DNA of 64,000 nucleotides from Microbacterium ureisolvens (GCF_015278315.1 NZ_JADIJE010000004.1:62001-126000); one strand, 5' to 3'. Shown: positions 1 through 8,279, counted from the stretch's first letter. Translations and numbers: made by a program. The notes: generated by a model not told the origin, from the letters alone.

Positions 1-55
1 CATCTTCGAATCGCTCTCCCGGGTCGAGGTCCGCGTGGGGATGCAGACCGTTCAT
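1..55 (-). CDS. N-terminal fragment of an unidentified protein, cut by the window edge
   Basis: An open frame starts at ATG 55 on the minus strand and runs off the window edge, giving about 18 residues (MNGLHPHADLDPGERFED). It is too short to assign to a family. Support for a real gene is its own promoter (-35 TTGACC, 17-nt spacer, -10 TATCGT) and a perfect inverted repeat just before the ATG. No clear Shine-Dalgarno is visible. It lies downstream of glgP in the same direction but behind a strong terminator, so it is a separate and probably regulated unit. A role in sugar metabolism is only a guess from the neighbour. Confidence 0.45.
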   Translation of the reverse strand, partial: MNGLHPHADLDPGERFED

Positions 56-61
56 CGTTGT

Positions 62-80
62 AAACGTACGGAATACGTTT
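62..80. promoter_or_regulatory. Candidate operator, AAACGTA-N5-TACGTTT
   Basis: This is a perfect 7-bp inverted repeat with a 5-bp spacer. It sits between the predicted transcription start (about 83) and the ATG at 55 of the leftward gene, a classic place for a repressor. The binding protein cannot be named from this window. Confidence 0.6.
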
Positions 81-89
81 TCCCGAGCG

Positions 90-118
90 ACGATAGACGA
101 CTGGTTCTCGCGGGTCAA
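90..118 (-). promoter_or_regulatory. Promoter of the leftward edge gene
   Basis: On the minus strand there is -35 TTGACC (113–118), a 17-nt spacer and -10 TATCGT (90–95), close to the housekeeping consensus. Transcription would start near 83 and read through the inverted repeat at 62–80. Confidence 0.55.
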
Positions 119-195
119 TGGATCGGGCGAGGTTATTGGAACGATTTAATGTGCCGCGGACGCGGAACTTTCGATTCTGTGCTCGGGATGAAGAA

Positions 196-241
196 GACGG
201 ATGCCCCGCCCCGGCGCAGTGCGCCGGGCGAGGCATCCGTC
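196..241 (-). terminator. Terminator hairpin after glgP
   Basis: A near-perfect palindrome has a perfect outer stem of 10 bp (196–205 with 232–241). The arms are the inverted octamer pair CGGATGCC / GGCATCCG. It starts 10 bases after the glgP stop codon. Confidence 0.75.
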
Positions 242-250
242 GTCCAGAAC

Positions 251-2812
251 TCAGGAGGCGTAGGTGACGAGCCCGAGCTCCACTGGTGACACGAGCTGCG
301 GGTGGTCGGGGCGCACGCGCACGGTGTAGCCGAACGTGCCGGTGACCGTGAGGGGCAGCGTGCCCGTGAACCTGCGCACGCCGTCGGGACCGTCGCCCGC
401 GAGCGACAGGCGGTACACCGAGTGATCGCGTGCGAGCGCGTCGTCTTCATCGGTGCGGCCGTAGAGCAGCTCGACCGCGACGTCGTCCGACGAGAGGCCG
501 TCGAGGCGGACGTCGGCGCGCACCTCGAGCACGTCGCCCGCCTGCGCCTGCTGCGGGATCCCGGAGCTGTCGACGCTGGCGATCGACACGCGGCTCCACG
601 CGCCCGTGACCCGGCTGACGAACGCCGCGACCGCGCGAGCCTGCGCGAACCCGTCGGCGCGCAGCGCGACATCGTGCGCGGCGGCCGGCACGTAAAGCCG
701 CTCGACGTAGTCGCGCACCATGCGGTCGCTCGTGGCCTTCTTGCCGAGGTCGGTCATGGTGTGGCGAACCATGCCGAGCCACGCGGTCGGGATGCCGCCC
801 TCGCGGTCGTAGAACTTCGGCACGAGCTGGTGCTCGATGAGGTCGTAGAGCGCCGCGGCCTCGGCGTCGTCGCGCTCCTCGTCGTTGGACGCGGTGTCGG
901 CCGTCGGGATCGCCCAGCCGTTCTGGCCGTCGAACCACTCGTCCCACCAGCCGTCGAGGATCGACAGGTTGAGCGCGCCGTTGAGCGCCGCCTTCATGCC
1001 GCTCGTGCCGCACGCCTCGAGCGGACGCAGCGGGTTGTTGAGCCACACGTCGCAGCCGGGGTACAGGTCCTTCGCGAGCGTGATGTCGTAGTCGGGCAGG
1101 AACACGATGCGCCCGCGCACCTTCGGGTCGCGGCTGAACCGCACGAGCTGCTGGATCAGGATCTTGCCCGAGTCGTCGGCCGGGTGCGACTTGCCGCCGA
1201 TCACGATCTGCACGGGGCGCTCGGGGTCGGTGAGCAGGCGCGTGAGCCGCTCGGGATCGCGCAGCATGAGCGTCAGGCGCTTGTACGTCGGCACGCGACG
1301 AGCGAAGCCGATCGTGAGCACCTCCGGGTCGAGCAGATCCTCCACCCACGAGGGGGTGCGGCCGCTGCCGTTTCCGGTGACGGATGCCGCGACCCGCCGT
1401 CGCGCTTCGGCGACGAGCTCGCTCTTCATCTGCTGGCGGACGCCCCAGAGCTCGGCATCCGTCACGATCGCGCGGTCGGTCCAGTCGTGCGTGTCGGTGT
1501 GGGCGTCGCCCCACGCGCGCTCACTCACGGCCTTCAGCGCCGGGTGCACCCACGTGGGTGCGTGGACGCCGTTGGTGATCGACGTGATCGGCACCTCGTC
1601 GGTGTCGACGCCGGGCCACAGCATGCCGAACATGCCGCGGCTCACCTCGCCGTGGAGCACCGAGACGCCGTTCGCGTGCTGGCCGAGGTGCAGGCCGAGC
1701 ACCGCCATGTTGAAGACGCCCTGGTCGCCGCCCGGGAAGGTCTCGAGGCCGAGGCTGATCGCCCGGCCCGCGTCGAGGCCCTGGAACAGGCCGCTGGTCA
1801 GCACGTCGGCGATGAGGTCGCGCGAGAAGCGGTCGATCCCGGCCGGGACCGGCGTGTGCGTCGTGAACACGGTGCCCGCCCGCACCTGGGCGAGGGCCTC
1901 GTCGAAGCTCAGGTGATCCTGCGTGATGAGCTCCGACATCCGCTCGAGGCCCTGGAAGCCCGCGTGGCCTTCGTTGGTGTGGTACACGTCGGGGGCCGGG
2001 CGACCCGACAGCTCCGACCACGCGCGCACCGCGCGCACACCGCCGACACCGAGGAGCAGCTCCTGCAGGAGGCGGTGCTCACCACCGCCGCCGTACAGGC
2101 GGTCGGTCACGCGACGCATGTCGTCGGAGTTCGACGGCGTCTCGGAGTCCAGGAGCAGGAGGGGGATGCGGCCGATGTCGGCGACCCAGACCCGGGCGTG
2201 AAGGCGACGGTCGCCCGGCAGGTCGAGCGCGATCTCGACGGGCGCGCCCTCGCGGTCGCGCAGCAGGGTCAGGCCGAGGCCATAAGGGTCGAGCAGCGGG
2301 TAGCTCTCACGCTGCCAGCCGTCGTCGCCGATCGACTGGCGGAAGTAGCCGGCGCGGTAGAAGAGCCCCACGCCGGTGAGCGGAACGCCCAGATCCGACG
2401 CACTCTTGAGGTGATCGCCGGCCAGGATGCCGAGGCCGCCCGAATACTGCGGCAACGAGCCGTCCACGCCGAACTCGGGGGAGAAGTACGCGATGTGGAC
2501 CGGCTTGTCGCCCTCGAGCCGCTGGAACCAGCGGTCGCCCTCGAGGTACGCGGTGAGGCGCTCGTCCTCCTCGCGGACGCGGGCGACGAACTCGTCGTCG
2601 CCAGCGAGCTCGTCGAGGCGCTCCTGGCCGAGCGCGCCGAGCATGCGGGCGGGGTTGGCGCCGATCTCGTCCCACAGCGCGGGATCCATCGAGGCGAAGA
2701 GGGAGTGCGTCGCGCGGCTCCACGACCAGCGCCAGTTGGAGGCGAGGCGGTCGAGCGGTGCGAGGGATTCGGCGAGGACGGGGCGGACGGTGAATGTGCG
2801 GATGGCCTTCAC
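251..2812 (-). CDS. glgP: Alpha-glucan (glycogen/maltodextrin) phosphorylase
   Basis: An 853-residue GT35 phosphorylase that releases glucose-1-phosphate from alpha-1,4-glucans with pyridoxal phosphate as cofactor. The N-terminus carries the DUF3417 region typical of this GlgP branch (LASNWRWSWSRATHSLF). The PLP-lysine signature EACGTSGMKAALNG is intact, with the lysine at about residue 607. An upstream open extension exists, but GTG 2812 is preferred because a TAGAAT -10 box ends 7 nt before it (leaderless), and extending further would overlap the divergent genes. It should work with the glucokinase at 19971 in glycogen and trehalose turnover. A terminator follows directly. Confidence 0.95.
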   Translation of the reverse strand: MKAIRTFTVRPVLAESLAPLDRLASNWRWSWSRATHSLFASMDPALWDEIGANPARMLGALGQERLDELAGDDEFVARVREEDERLTAYLEGDRWFQRLEGDKPVHIAYFSPEFGVDGSLPQYSGGLGILAGDHLKSASDLGVPLTGVGLFYRAGYFRQSIGDDGWQRESYPLLDPYGLGLTLLRDREGAPVEIALDLPGDRRLHARVWVADIGRIPLLLLDSETPSNSDDMRRVTDRLYGGGGEHRLLQELLLGVGGVRAVRAWSELSGRPAPDVYHTNEGHAGFQGLERMSELITQDHLSFDEALAQVRAGTVFTTHTPVPAGIDRFSRDLIADVLTSGLFQGLDAGRAISLGLETFPGGDQGVFNMAVLGLHLGQHANGVSVLHGEVSRGMFGMLWPGVDTDEVPITSITNGVHAPTWVHPALKAVSERAWGDAHTDTHDWTDRAIVTDAELWGVRQQMKSELVAEARRRVAASVTGNGSGRTPSWVEDLLDPEVLTIGFARRVPTYKRLTLMLRDPERLTRLLTDPERPVQIVIGGKSHPADDSGKILIQQLVRFSRDPKVRGRIVFLPDYDITLAKDLYPGCDVWLNNPLRPLEACGTSGMKAALNGALNLSILDGWWDEWFDGQNGWAIPTADTASNDEERDDAEAAALYDLIEHQLVPKFYDREGGIPTAWLGMVRHTMTDLGKKATSDRMVRDYVERLYVPAAAHDVALRADGFAQARAVAAFVSRVTGAWSRVSIASVDSSGIPQQAQAGDVLEVRADVRLDGLSSDDVAVELLYGRTDEDDALARDHSVYRLSLAGDGPDGVRRFTGTLPLTVTGTFGYTVRVRPDHPQLVSPVELGLVTYAS

Positions 2813-2819
2813 GCACGCG

Positions 2820-2825
2820 ATTCTA
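2820..2825 (-). promoter_or_regulatory. -10 box of glgP (leaderless)
   Basis: TAGAAT on the minus strand lies 7 nt before the GTG start, so the transcript should begin at or next to the start codon. Confidence 0.55.
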
Positions 2826-2845
2826 GGGGGAGAAGCTGGAAGCGC

Positions 2846-2872
2846 TTGCACGCGGGAATCTGGGTCTACGCT
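2846..2872 (+). promoter_or_regulatory. Promoter of the 2879 gene (leaderless)
   Basis: -35 TTGCAC (2846–2851), a 15-nt spacer and -10 TACGCT (2867–2872) precede ATG 2879 by 6 nt. The region forms a divergent promoter pair with glgP. Confidence 0.45.
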
Positions 2873-2878
2873 GGCGTC

Positions 2879-3112
2879 ATGGCCATCGCACGACTGCACG
2901 GGGGTCCGCTCGACGGACAGCTGCTGCCCCTCGAAGACCCGAACCTCGACCGCATGATCGTCCCCTACAGCGAGACGCAGGTGGTCTACGAACGTCGCGG
3001 CGCACCCGGCCGCACCGGCGAGAACGACGGACCGACCGAGGCCGAGTTCTGGTTCGTCGAAGCCGAGGACGAGATCGACCCCGACAGCGACCAGCCCCGT
3101 GAGCGCCGCTGA
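2879..3112 (+). CDS. Small hypothetical protein with LHGGPLDGQ motif
   Basis: A 77-residue soluble protein that begins MAIARLHGGPLDGQ and ends in an acidic tail. The HGGPLDGQ motif recurs in small actinobacterial and actinophage proteins of unknown function, so no role is assigned. ATG 2879 is chosen because a -10 box lies 6 nt upstream, as for many genes here. Its stop overlaps the start of the CYTH gene by 14 nt, so the two are almost certainly co-transcribed and may be coupled in translation. Confidence 0.75.
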   Translation: MAIARLHGGPLDGQLLPLEDPNLDRMIVPYSETQVVYERRGAPGRTGENDGPTEAEFWFVEAEDEIDPDSDQPRERR

Positions 3113-3773
3113 CGAGTCCCCGACGAAGGCCGCCGGCGGGGGAACCGCGGACGGCGAGGCGTCGCACAGCGTCGAGATCGAGCTGAAATTCGACGTCGAC
3201 GACCCCACGCCGCTGCCCGACTGGTCGACCTTGCCCGGTGTCGCCCGCGTGGGCGAACCGGAACCGCGCGACCTCGACGCGCAGTACTTCGACACCGACG
3301 ACCTCTCGCTGGCCCACGCCGGGTACGCGGTGCGCCGCCGCACCGGCGGACCCGACGAGGGCTGGCACATCAAGGGACCCCGCCGCGCCGACGGCGGCCG
3401 GGTGGAGCTGCACTGGCCGCTCGGACCCGCGGGTGAGATCCCGCAGGGGATCGCCGACGCGATCTCGTCCCTCGCATCCGTGACCTCGCTCACGCCGATC
3501 GCGCGCATCCGGAACAGCCGGACGGCCTACGCCCTGCAGGACGCGGCGGGTGGCGTGGTCGCCGAGTTCGTCGACGACCGCGTCAGCGCGAACGACGAGC
3601 GCGCGGGCGTCGAGCGTGCCTGGCGGGAATGGGAGTTCGAGCTCGGCCCCGCGGCGCCTGCCTGGCTGGAGGAGCGGCAGGCGCTCTTCGCCGCCGCCGA
3701 GAAGGCGGTGCACGCGGTCGGCGGCCGGCCCGCGGCATCCGATTCCAAGCTCGCCCGCACTCTCGGGCACTGA
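3099..3773 (+). CDS. CYTH domain protein (triphosphate tunnel metalloenzyme family)
   Basis: A 224-residue protein of the CYTH/TTM superfamily, whose members hydrolyse inorganic triphosphate, thiamine triphosphate or related substrates with divalent metal. After a disordered 22-residue start, the signature ExExK appears as EIELK near residues 28–32. The basic and acidic strand residues of the tunnel follow (YFDTDDLSL, AVRRRTGG, WHIKGPRR). The actual substrate cannot be read from sequence. The GTG start at 3099 overlaps the previous gene. A 15-bp bidirectional terminator separates it from lpdA, which converges on it. Confidence 0.85.
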   Translation: MSAADESPTKAAGGGTADGEASHSVEIELKFDVDDPTPLPDWSTLPGVARVGEPEPRDLDAQYFDTDDLSLAHAGYAVRRRTGGPDEGWHIKGPRRADGGRVELHWPLGPAGEIPQGIADAISSLASVTSLTPIARIRNSRTAYALQDAAGGVVAEFVDDRVSANDERAGVERAWREWEFELGPAAPAWLEERQALFAAAEKAVHAVGGRPAASDSKLARTLGH

Positions 3774-3779
3774 GCACGT

Positions 3780-3818
3780 CGAACGCCCCGGACCCTCCGA
3801 GAAGGTCCGGGGCGTTCG
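3780..3818. terminator. Bidirectional terminator between the CYTH gene and lpdA
   Basis: A perfect 15-bp stem (3780–3794 with 3804–3818) with a 9-nt loop lies between two converging genes. Confidence 0.85.
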
Positions 3819-3830
3819 TGCGCGTGCTGA

Positions 3831-5228
3831 TCAGAGGTTGATCATGTGACCTGCGAGGCCGTGGAAGGCCTCCTGCACAGCCTCCGACAGCGTCGGGTGC
3901 GTGTGGACGTTGCGCGCGGCCTCGAGAGCGGTGAGGTCCCACTTCTGCGCGAGCGTGAGCTCGGGGAGCAGCTCCGAGACGTCGGGGCCGATGAGGTGGC
4001 CGCCGAGCAGTTCGAGGTGCTCGCCGTCGGCGATGAGCTTGACGAAGCCGATGGGCTCGCCCAAGCCGTTCGCCTTGCCGTTCGCCGAGAACGGGAACTT
4101 GGCGACCTTGACGTCGTAGCCGGCGTCGCGCGCCTGCTGCTCGGTCAGGCCGAACGAGGCCACCTGCGGCGAGCAGAAGGTCGCGCGCGGCATCATGCGG
4201 TAGTCGCCGAGGGTCATGGTCTCGGTCTTGCCGATGGTCTCGGCGGCCACGACGCCCTGCGCCTCGGCCACGTGGGCCAGCTGCAGCTTCGCGGTGACGT
4301 CGCCGATCGCATAGATGTGCGGCACGTTGGTGCGCATGTGGTCGTCGATGTCGATGGCACCACGGTCGGTCAGCTTCACGCCGGTGTTCTCGAGCCCGAA
4401 GCCCTCGACGTTGGCCGCGAAGCCGATCGACATCATGACCTTGTCGGCGTCGATGGAGCCCTGGCTGCCGTCCTTGGCGGTGTAGGTCACGGTGACCTTG
4501 TCGCCCTGGTCGGTCACCGTCTCGACCTTGGTCGAGGTGAGGATGTCGACGCCGTAGTTCTTGTACTGGCGGGCGATCTCCTTCGAGACGTCCGCGTCCT
4601 CGTTCGGCAGCGCACGGTCGAGGAACTCGATGATCGTGACCTTCACGCCGTAGTTCACCATCACGAAGGCGAACTCCATGCCGATGGCGCCGGCGCCGAC
4701 GATGACGATCGACTGGGGCAGGTCGCGGGCGAGGATCTGCTCCTCGTACGTCACGACGTTGCCGCCGATCTGCACGCCCGGGAGCAGACGCACCTTCGAG
4801 CCGGTCGAGATGATGGCGTTGTCGAAGGTGACGCGCTCGGTCGTGCCGTCGGACTTCGCGACGTCGATCGTGTTCGCGTCGACGAACGAGCCACGGCCCT
4901 CGTACTCGTCGACCTTGTTCTTCTTCATCAGGTAGTGGATGCCCTTGACGTGGGTCTCGGCCACCTTGCGGCTGCGGTCCCACGCGACGCCGAAGTCGAA
5001 GTGCACGTCACCCGAGATGCCGAACAGATCGGCCTTGTGGTGGAACTGGTGGGCGAGGTCGGCGTTCTTGAGCAGAGCCTTCGAGGGGATGCAGCCGACG
5101 TTGAGGCAGACACCGCCCCAGTACTTCTCTTCGATGATCGCGACCTTGAGGCCGAGCTGAGAAGCACGGACGGCCGCGACGTACCCGCCGGGCCCCGCGC
5201 CGAGGATGGCGACGTCGTAGTGAGGCAT
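3831..5228 (-). CDS. lpdA: Dihydrolipoyl dehydrogenase (E3)
   Basis: A 465-residue FAD enzyme that reoxidises dihydrolipoamide in the pyruvate and 2-oxoglutarate dehydrogenase complexes. It shows the N-terminal FAD fold [10 protein letters not shown], the redox pair Cys41/Cys46 in [13 protein letters not shown], a central NAD fold ([13 protein letters not shown]) and the C-terminal HTHPTLSE with the catalytic His and Glu. Length is normal. A TAGGCT -10 box ends 6 nt before the ATG, so it is probably leaderless, and the TAG of that box is the stop codon of the upstream copC-like gene. GarA, which controls 2-oxoglutarate flux, is encoded 1.8 kb away. Confidence 0.96.
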   Translation of the reverse strand: MPHYDVAILGAGPGGYVAAVRASQLGLKVAIIEEKYWGGVCLNVGCIPSKALLKNADLAHQFHHKADLFGISGDVHFDFGVAWDRSRKVAETHVKGIHYLMKKNKVDEYEGRGSFVDANTIDVAKSDGTTERVTFDNAIISTGSKVRLLPGVQIGGNVVTYEEQILARDLPQSIVIVGAGAIGMEFAFVMVNYGVKVTIIEFLDRALPNEDADVSKEIARQYKNYGVDILTSTKVETVTDQGDKVTVTYTAKDGSQGSIDADKVMMSIGFAANVEGFGLENTGVKLTDRGAIDIDDHMRTNVPHIYAIGDVTAKLQLAHVAEAQGVVAAETIGKTETMTLGDYRMMPRATFCSPQVASFGLTEQQARDAGYDVKVAKFPFSANGKANGLGEPIGFVKLIADGEHLELLGGHLIGPDVSELLPELTLAQKWDLTALEAARNVHTHPTLSEAVQEAFHGLAGHMINL

Positions 5229-5234
5229 GCTTCC

Positions 5235-5240
5235 AGCCTA
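5235..5240 (-). promoter_or_regulatory. -10 box of lpdA, fused to the copC stop codon
   Basis: TAGGCT on the minus strand lies 6 nt before ATG 5228. Its first three bases (5240–5238) are the copC-like stop codon. Confidence 0.55.
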
Positions 5241-5933
5241 GTGGTCGGCCGGGGGCTCGGAGCCGGGCCCCGAGGCCCCTCCGGACGCCTGCTCGCGGGC
5301 CGCGTCGAGGTCCTTCTCGCGCCGTGCGCGCGAGAGCAGGAGGTAGGCGACGGCGCCCAGCACGCCGAGCGCGATGATGCCGAAGATCACCCAGGGCCAG
5401 GCGTCGGCGGAGGAGGAACCGGCGTCCTCCGGCTCGAGCGCGGTGGCAGTGGGGGTCGGCGTCGCGGTCTCGACGGGAGCAGTCGTCTCGGTGGGCGCCG
5501 GCGACGCCGTCTCGGTCGGGGTCGGCGCGGGTGCGCCCTCGACGGTGAACGAGAACTCGCCCGAGATGGGGTGCCCGTCGCTCGAGACGACCTTCCACAG
5601 CACGGTGACGGCACCGGATGCCTCGCCCGTGAGCGGCTGCGTCAGCACGTTGTCGCGGACGGTCGGCGTGCCGCCGGCGAGCGAGGTGCCCGCGGCATCC
5701 GTCACCTCCACGACCGAGGCGCCCTCGTCGTCGGCGATCTCGGCGCTGAAGGTGAGCGCGAGCTCGGTGGGAAGCGCCGCCACCGTGCTGCCGGCGGCGG
5801 GATCGCTGCCCAGCAGCTCGTCGTGGGCGCTGGCGGGGGAGGCCGTCGCGAGCACGACGCCGAAGGCGGTGAGAACGGCGGCGACGAGCACTCCGAGCCG
5901 GGCTGCGAGGGGCTTGTGAAGAGTTTGTGACAT
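5238..5933 (-). CDS. copC: CopC domain secreted/membrane-anchored copper protein
   Basis: A 231-residue protein with a Sec signal peptide ending TASPASA before HDELLGSDPAAGS. This places a histidine at the mature N-terminus, as in CopC copper-binding proteins. The CopC beta-barrel covers roughly residues 37–135 and includes SSDGHPISGEFSF. A Pro/Thr-rich linker follows, then one transmembrane helix (about 185–205) and a basic cytoplasmic tail, so the domain is displayed outside the membrane. The ATG at 5933 follows a TAGGCT -10 box by 10 nt. It is divergent from the Met/Cys-rich copper-storage-like gene, which suggests shared copper control. Confidence 0.88.
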   Translation of the reverse strand: MSQTLHKPLAARLGVLVAAVLTAFGVVLATASPASAHDELLGSDPAAGSTVAALPTELALTFSAEIADDEGASVVEVTDAAGTSLAGGTPTVRDNVLTQPLTGEASGAVTVLWKVVSSDGHPISGEFSFTVEGAPAPTPTETASPAPTETTAPVETATPTPTATALEPEDAGSSSADAWPWVIFGIIALGVLGAVAYLLLSRARREKDLDAAREQASGGASGPGSEPPADH

Positions 5934-5943
5934 CACGCGATCG

Positions 5944-5949
5944 AGCCTA
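5944..5949 (-). promoter_or_regulatory. -10 box of the copC-like gene
   Basis: TAGGCT on the minus strand, 10 nt before ATG 5933. Confidence 0.5.
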
Positions 5950-5958
5950 TCCGGCTCT

Positions 5959-5986
5959 TTGATCCGGACCCTGGGAGGTCTAGCCT
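5959..5986 (+). promoter_or_regulatory. Promoter of the copper-storage-like gene
   Basis: -35 TTGATC (5959–5964), a 16-nt spacer and -10 TAGCCT (5981–5986). ATCCGG occurs twice in the region (starting near 5949 and 5962) and could be part of a regulator site. Confidence 0.55.
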
Positions 5987-6038
5987 GGCGACAGGCGGGC
6001 CCCCTGCCCGTCGTCCCCGACGCGGAAGGATCCGGCAG

Positions 6039-6443
6039 ATGGACCAGATGATGATGGGCGCCATGTCCAAGGACATGATGTCGATGCCCGGCATGGAGAA
6101 GACCATGGACATGTCGGTCATGCAGGCCTGTATGGATGCCTGCTCGGCCTGCGAGCAGGCGTGCACGGTGTGCTCCACGCAGATGATGTCGTGCGCCCCC
6201 GCGTGCATGAACTGCGCGGACATGTGCAACACGATGATGCGCGCCATGATGCGCATGCAGGGCATGAACCAGGCGACGATGATGTCGATGCTCGACGCGT
6301 GCATCGCGATGTGCCAGCTGTGCATGGACGAGTGCATGGAGCACGCCGACCACAGCGAGGTCTGCAAGATGTGCGCTCAGGCGTGCAAGGCGTGCATGGA
6401 CGCGTGCATGGCCATGAAGGACATGATGATGGCGATGAGCTGA
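6039..6443 (+). CDS. Met/Cys-rich four-helix copper-storage-like protein (Csp/DUF326-like)
   Basis: A 134-residue protein with 37 Met and 18 Cys by my count, about 41% of all residues. Cysteines occur as repeated CxxC/CxxxC pairs on predicted helices (ACMDACSACEQACTVC, CKMCAQACKACMDAC), the pattern of cytosolic Csp copper-storage proteins and DUF326 four-helix bundles that pack Cu(I) thiolates. No signal peptide is visible, so it is probably cytoplasmic. It is divergent from the CopC-like gene across a 105-bp region. The Met content is higher than I would expect for Csp3-type proteins. Copper binding is inferred from family resemblance and neighbourhood. Confidence 0.8.
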   Translation: MDQMMMGAMSKDMMSMPGMEKTMDMSVMQACMDACSACEQACTVCSTQMMSCAPACMNCADMCNTMMRAMMRMQGMNQATMMSMLDACIAMCQLCMDECMEHADHSEVCKMCAQACKACMDACMAMKDMMMAMS

Positions 6444-6504
6444 GGCTCGTCGCTGCTTCTTCGATACGCGGCGGCGCCGGACCGGCGCACCACCGGCCGA
6501 AGCG

Positions 6505-6855
6505 TCAGCCGCGCAGGACGTTGAACCGCGCGCCGCCGACGGCGAGCACGTGGTAGCGCTCGTGCAGCGCAACCGGCGTGCCGGGCGTCGCGGCCGCGGC
6601 CGCCCCCGTGCCGTTCCACAGCGCGACGGCCGACCAGTCCGCAAGGGTGCGGACGATCACGAAGCCCGAGCGCGGGTCGGATGCCTCGACGATCGCGTCC
6701 GCCCAGTCCGACGGCGTCGCCGCGGCCAGGCGCGCCTGGATGAGGTGCAGCGCGTGGCCCGGCGCGAACGAGGAGCAGGTGTCACCGTGGTCGCACATGC
6801 ACGCCGCACGCTCACGCACCTCGAGGGGCGGGATGTGGCTGTGCGGGCTGGACAC
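6505..6855 (-). CDS. Hypothetical protein with N-terminal Cys cluster
   Basis: A 116-residue soluble protein that I do not recognise. Near the N-terminus it has CMCDHGDTC, which could bind a metal. The rest is an alpha/beta stretch with DWADAIVEASDPRSGFV and ends HVLAVGGARFNVLRG. The GTG start at 6855 has a good ribosome site (AAGGAG, about 6 nt away), and TAGCCT lies about 40 nt upstream. It converges on the copper-storage-like gene; whether it takes part in metal handling is unknown. Confidence 0.65.
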   Translation of the reverse strand: MSSPHSHIPPLEVRERAACMCDHGDTCSSFAPGHALHLIQARLAAATPSDWADAIVEASDPRSGFVIVRTLADWSAVALWNGTGAAAAATPGTPVALHERYHVLAVGGARFNVLRG

Positions 6856-6896
6856 GGTGGGCTCCTTCGATGACGACGGATCGGTTGCGTCCTGCC

Positions 6897-6902
6897 AGGC
6901 TA
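6897..6902 (-). promoter_or_regulatory. -10 box of the 6855 gene
   Basis: TAGCCT on the minus strand. The transcript would have a leader of about 35 nt with an AAGGAG ribosome site before GTG 6855. Confidence 0.4.
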
Positions 6903-6992
6903 GGTGCCCGCGCCGAACGGGGCATCTCAGGCGACATGCGGCGAAACATTGCGCAAATGGAATCTGTCTCGTCGGAGCCGTGAGCGATCAGA

Positions 6993-7006
6993 TAGTCTGA
7001 ACAGAC
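6993..7006 (+). promoter_or_regulatory. garA -10 box overlapping a palindrome
   Basis: TAGTCT (6993–6998) is overlapped by the perfect 12-bp palindrome GTCTGAACAGAC (6995–7006), so a protein bound there would cover the transcription start. A GAGGAGG-type ribosome site follows before GTG 7020. Confidence 0.45.
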
Positions 7007-7019
7007 AGAGGAGGAAACC

Positions 7020-7523
7020 GTGGAGCACGACCGCCGACCCGATCAGGGCGACATCCGCCGGGCAGCCGGGGCCGACGCACACGAGTCCGATCGCGGGGCC
7101 GACACGACACAGACGTTCGGCCACGATTCCGACCTGTCGTTCGTGCCTTTCGGCAGCGAGCTCGGCGACGCCGAGCTCGACGCCATCGAGGCTCTCCCGT
7201 CCGGTGCCGCGCTCCTTCTCGTCCGCTCCGGCCCCACCGCCGGCGCCCGCTACCTGCTGGACTCCGACGTGACGACGGTCGGTCGCCACCCGGAGGCCGA
7301 CATCTTCTTCGACGACGTGACCGTCTCGCGTCGTCACGCCGAGATCACCCGCACCGGCACGACCTTCGAGCTCGTCGACCAGCGGTCGCTCAACGGCACC
7401 TACGTCAACGGCGAGCGGGTCGACCGGGCCACGCTCACCAACGGCGCCGAGGTGCGCATCGGCAAGTTCCGACTCAACTTCTTCGTCTCTCCCGCCGACC
7501 TTTCGCGAGCGGCGGAGGCCTGA
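7020..7523 (+). CDS. garA: FHA-domain regulator GarA/OdhI
   Basis: A 167-residue cytoplasmic regulator. In relatives, the unphosphorylated form binds and inhibits 2-oxoglutarate dehydrogenase through its FHA domain, and Ser/Thr kinases relieve this by phosphorylating an N-terminal threonine motif. Here that motif is DTTQTF, near residue 27. The FHA domain (about 75–160) keeps the phosphopeptide-binding residues Arg89 (GRHPEAD), Ser103 (SRRH) and the Asn of LNGTYVNGE. A candidate kinase is encoded at 24525. The stop overlaps the ftsR start by one base, as in the conserved odhI–ftsR arrangement. Confidence 0.92.
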   Translation: MEHDRRPDQGDIRRAAGADAHESDRGADTTQTFGHDSDLSFVPFGSELGDAELDAIEALPSGAALLLVRSGPTAGARYLLDSDVTTVGRHPEADIFFDDVTVSRRHAEITRTGTTFELVDQRSLNGTYVNGERVDRATLTNGAEVRIGKFRLNFFVSPADLSRAAEA

Positions 7524-8215
7524 TGCCCGCGGCATCCGCCCAGGAAAGGGCGTCGTCCGCGGGTCTTCTCAGCATCGGGCAGGTTCTGGCTCGGCTTTCG
7601 CCGGAGTTCCCGTCCCTCACCTCCAGCAAGCTGCGCTTCCTCGAGGTGCAGGGCATCGTGACGCCGCTGCGCACCGAGTCGGGCTACCGCAAGTTCTCGC
7701 AGGACGACCTGGAGCGGCTGCGGCTCGCGCTCACCCTGCAGCGCGACCACTACCTGCCGCTGTCGGTCATCCGCGAGTACCTGGAAGACGTCGACGCGGG
7801 GCGCGACCCCGCGACGCCGACCGCGGTGCCGCCGCCGTCGATCGTGCCGGCGCCGCGGCGCTACCGTCGCGACGAGCTGCTCGCCGCCGCCGGGGCGGCT
7901 CCGCAGCTGCTCAACGACGCGATCAGCACCGGCATCATGGCGGGGGCGGAGTCGTACACCGAGCAGTCGGTCACGCTCCTGCGGGCGCTCGTCGCACTCG
8001 ATCGCCACGGCATCGAGCCGCGTCACGTCCGCGCGCTGCGGCAGAGTGCGGAGCGGGATGTCGCGCTCGTCGAGTCGGCGCTGGCGCCATTGCTGCGGCG
8101 GACGGATGCCTCGTCCCGCGGCCGTGCCGGTGAACTCGCACCGGAGCTGACCCGGCGTCTGGACGATGTGCGCGCGATCTTCGTGCGCTCGGCGCTCGAC
8201 CGCATGCTGTCCTGA
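7523..8215 (+). CDS. ftsR: MerR-family regulator FtsR
   Basis: A 230-residue MerR-family DNA-binding protein. The N-terminal winged helix is at about 15–85 (SIGQVLARLSPEFPSLTSSK, LRFLEVQGIVTPLRTESGYR). A second helical part (about 105–190) probably dimerises and senses an unknown signal. The Corynebacterium homologue encoded next to odhI activates ftsZ, and the Mycobacterium equivalent is Rv1828. Coupling to garA (1-nt overlap) supports the identification. FtsZ is encoded 37 kb downstream in this window and is a plausible target. Confidence 0.85.
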   Translation: MPAASAQERASSAGLLSIGQVLARLSPEFPSLTSSKLRFLEVQGIVTPLRTESGYRKFSQDDLERLRLALTLQRDHYLPLSVIREYLEDVDAGRDPATPTAVPPPSIVPAPRRYRRDELLAAAGAAPQLLNDAISTGIMAGAESYTEQSVTLLRALVALDRHGIEPRHVRALRQSAERDVALVESALAPLLRRTDASSRGRAGELAPELTRRLDDVRAIFVRSALDRMLS

Positions 8216-8279
8216 CGGACGCAGCACCGCTGAGCCTGACGAAGCGCGCGACACGCCGACCCCCGATGGGCGGATGTCA

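Noticed and set aside
302..3112. A 936-codon plus-strand open frame opposite glgP
   Set aside because: Only its last 77 codons (2879–3112) look like a real protein; the rest is the complement of glgP.
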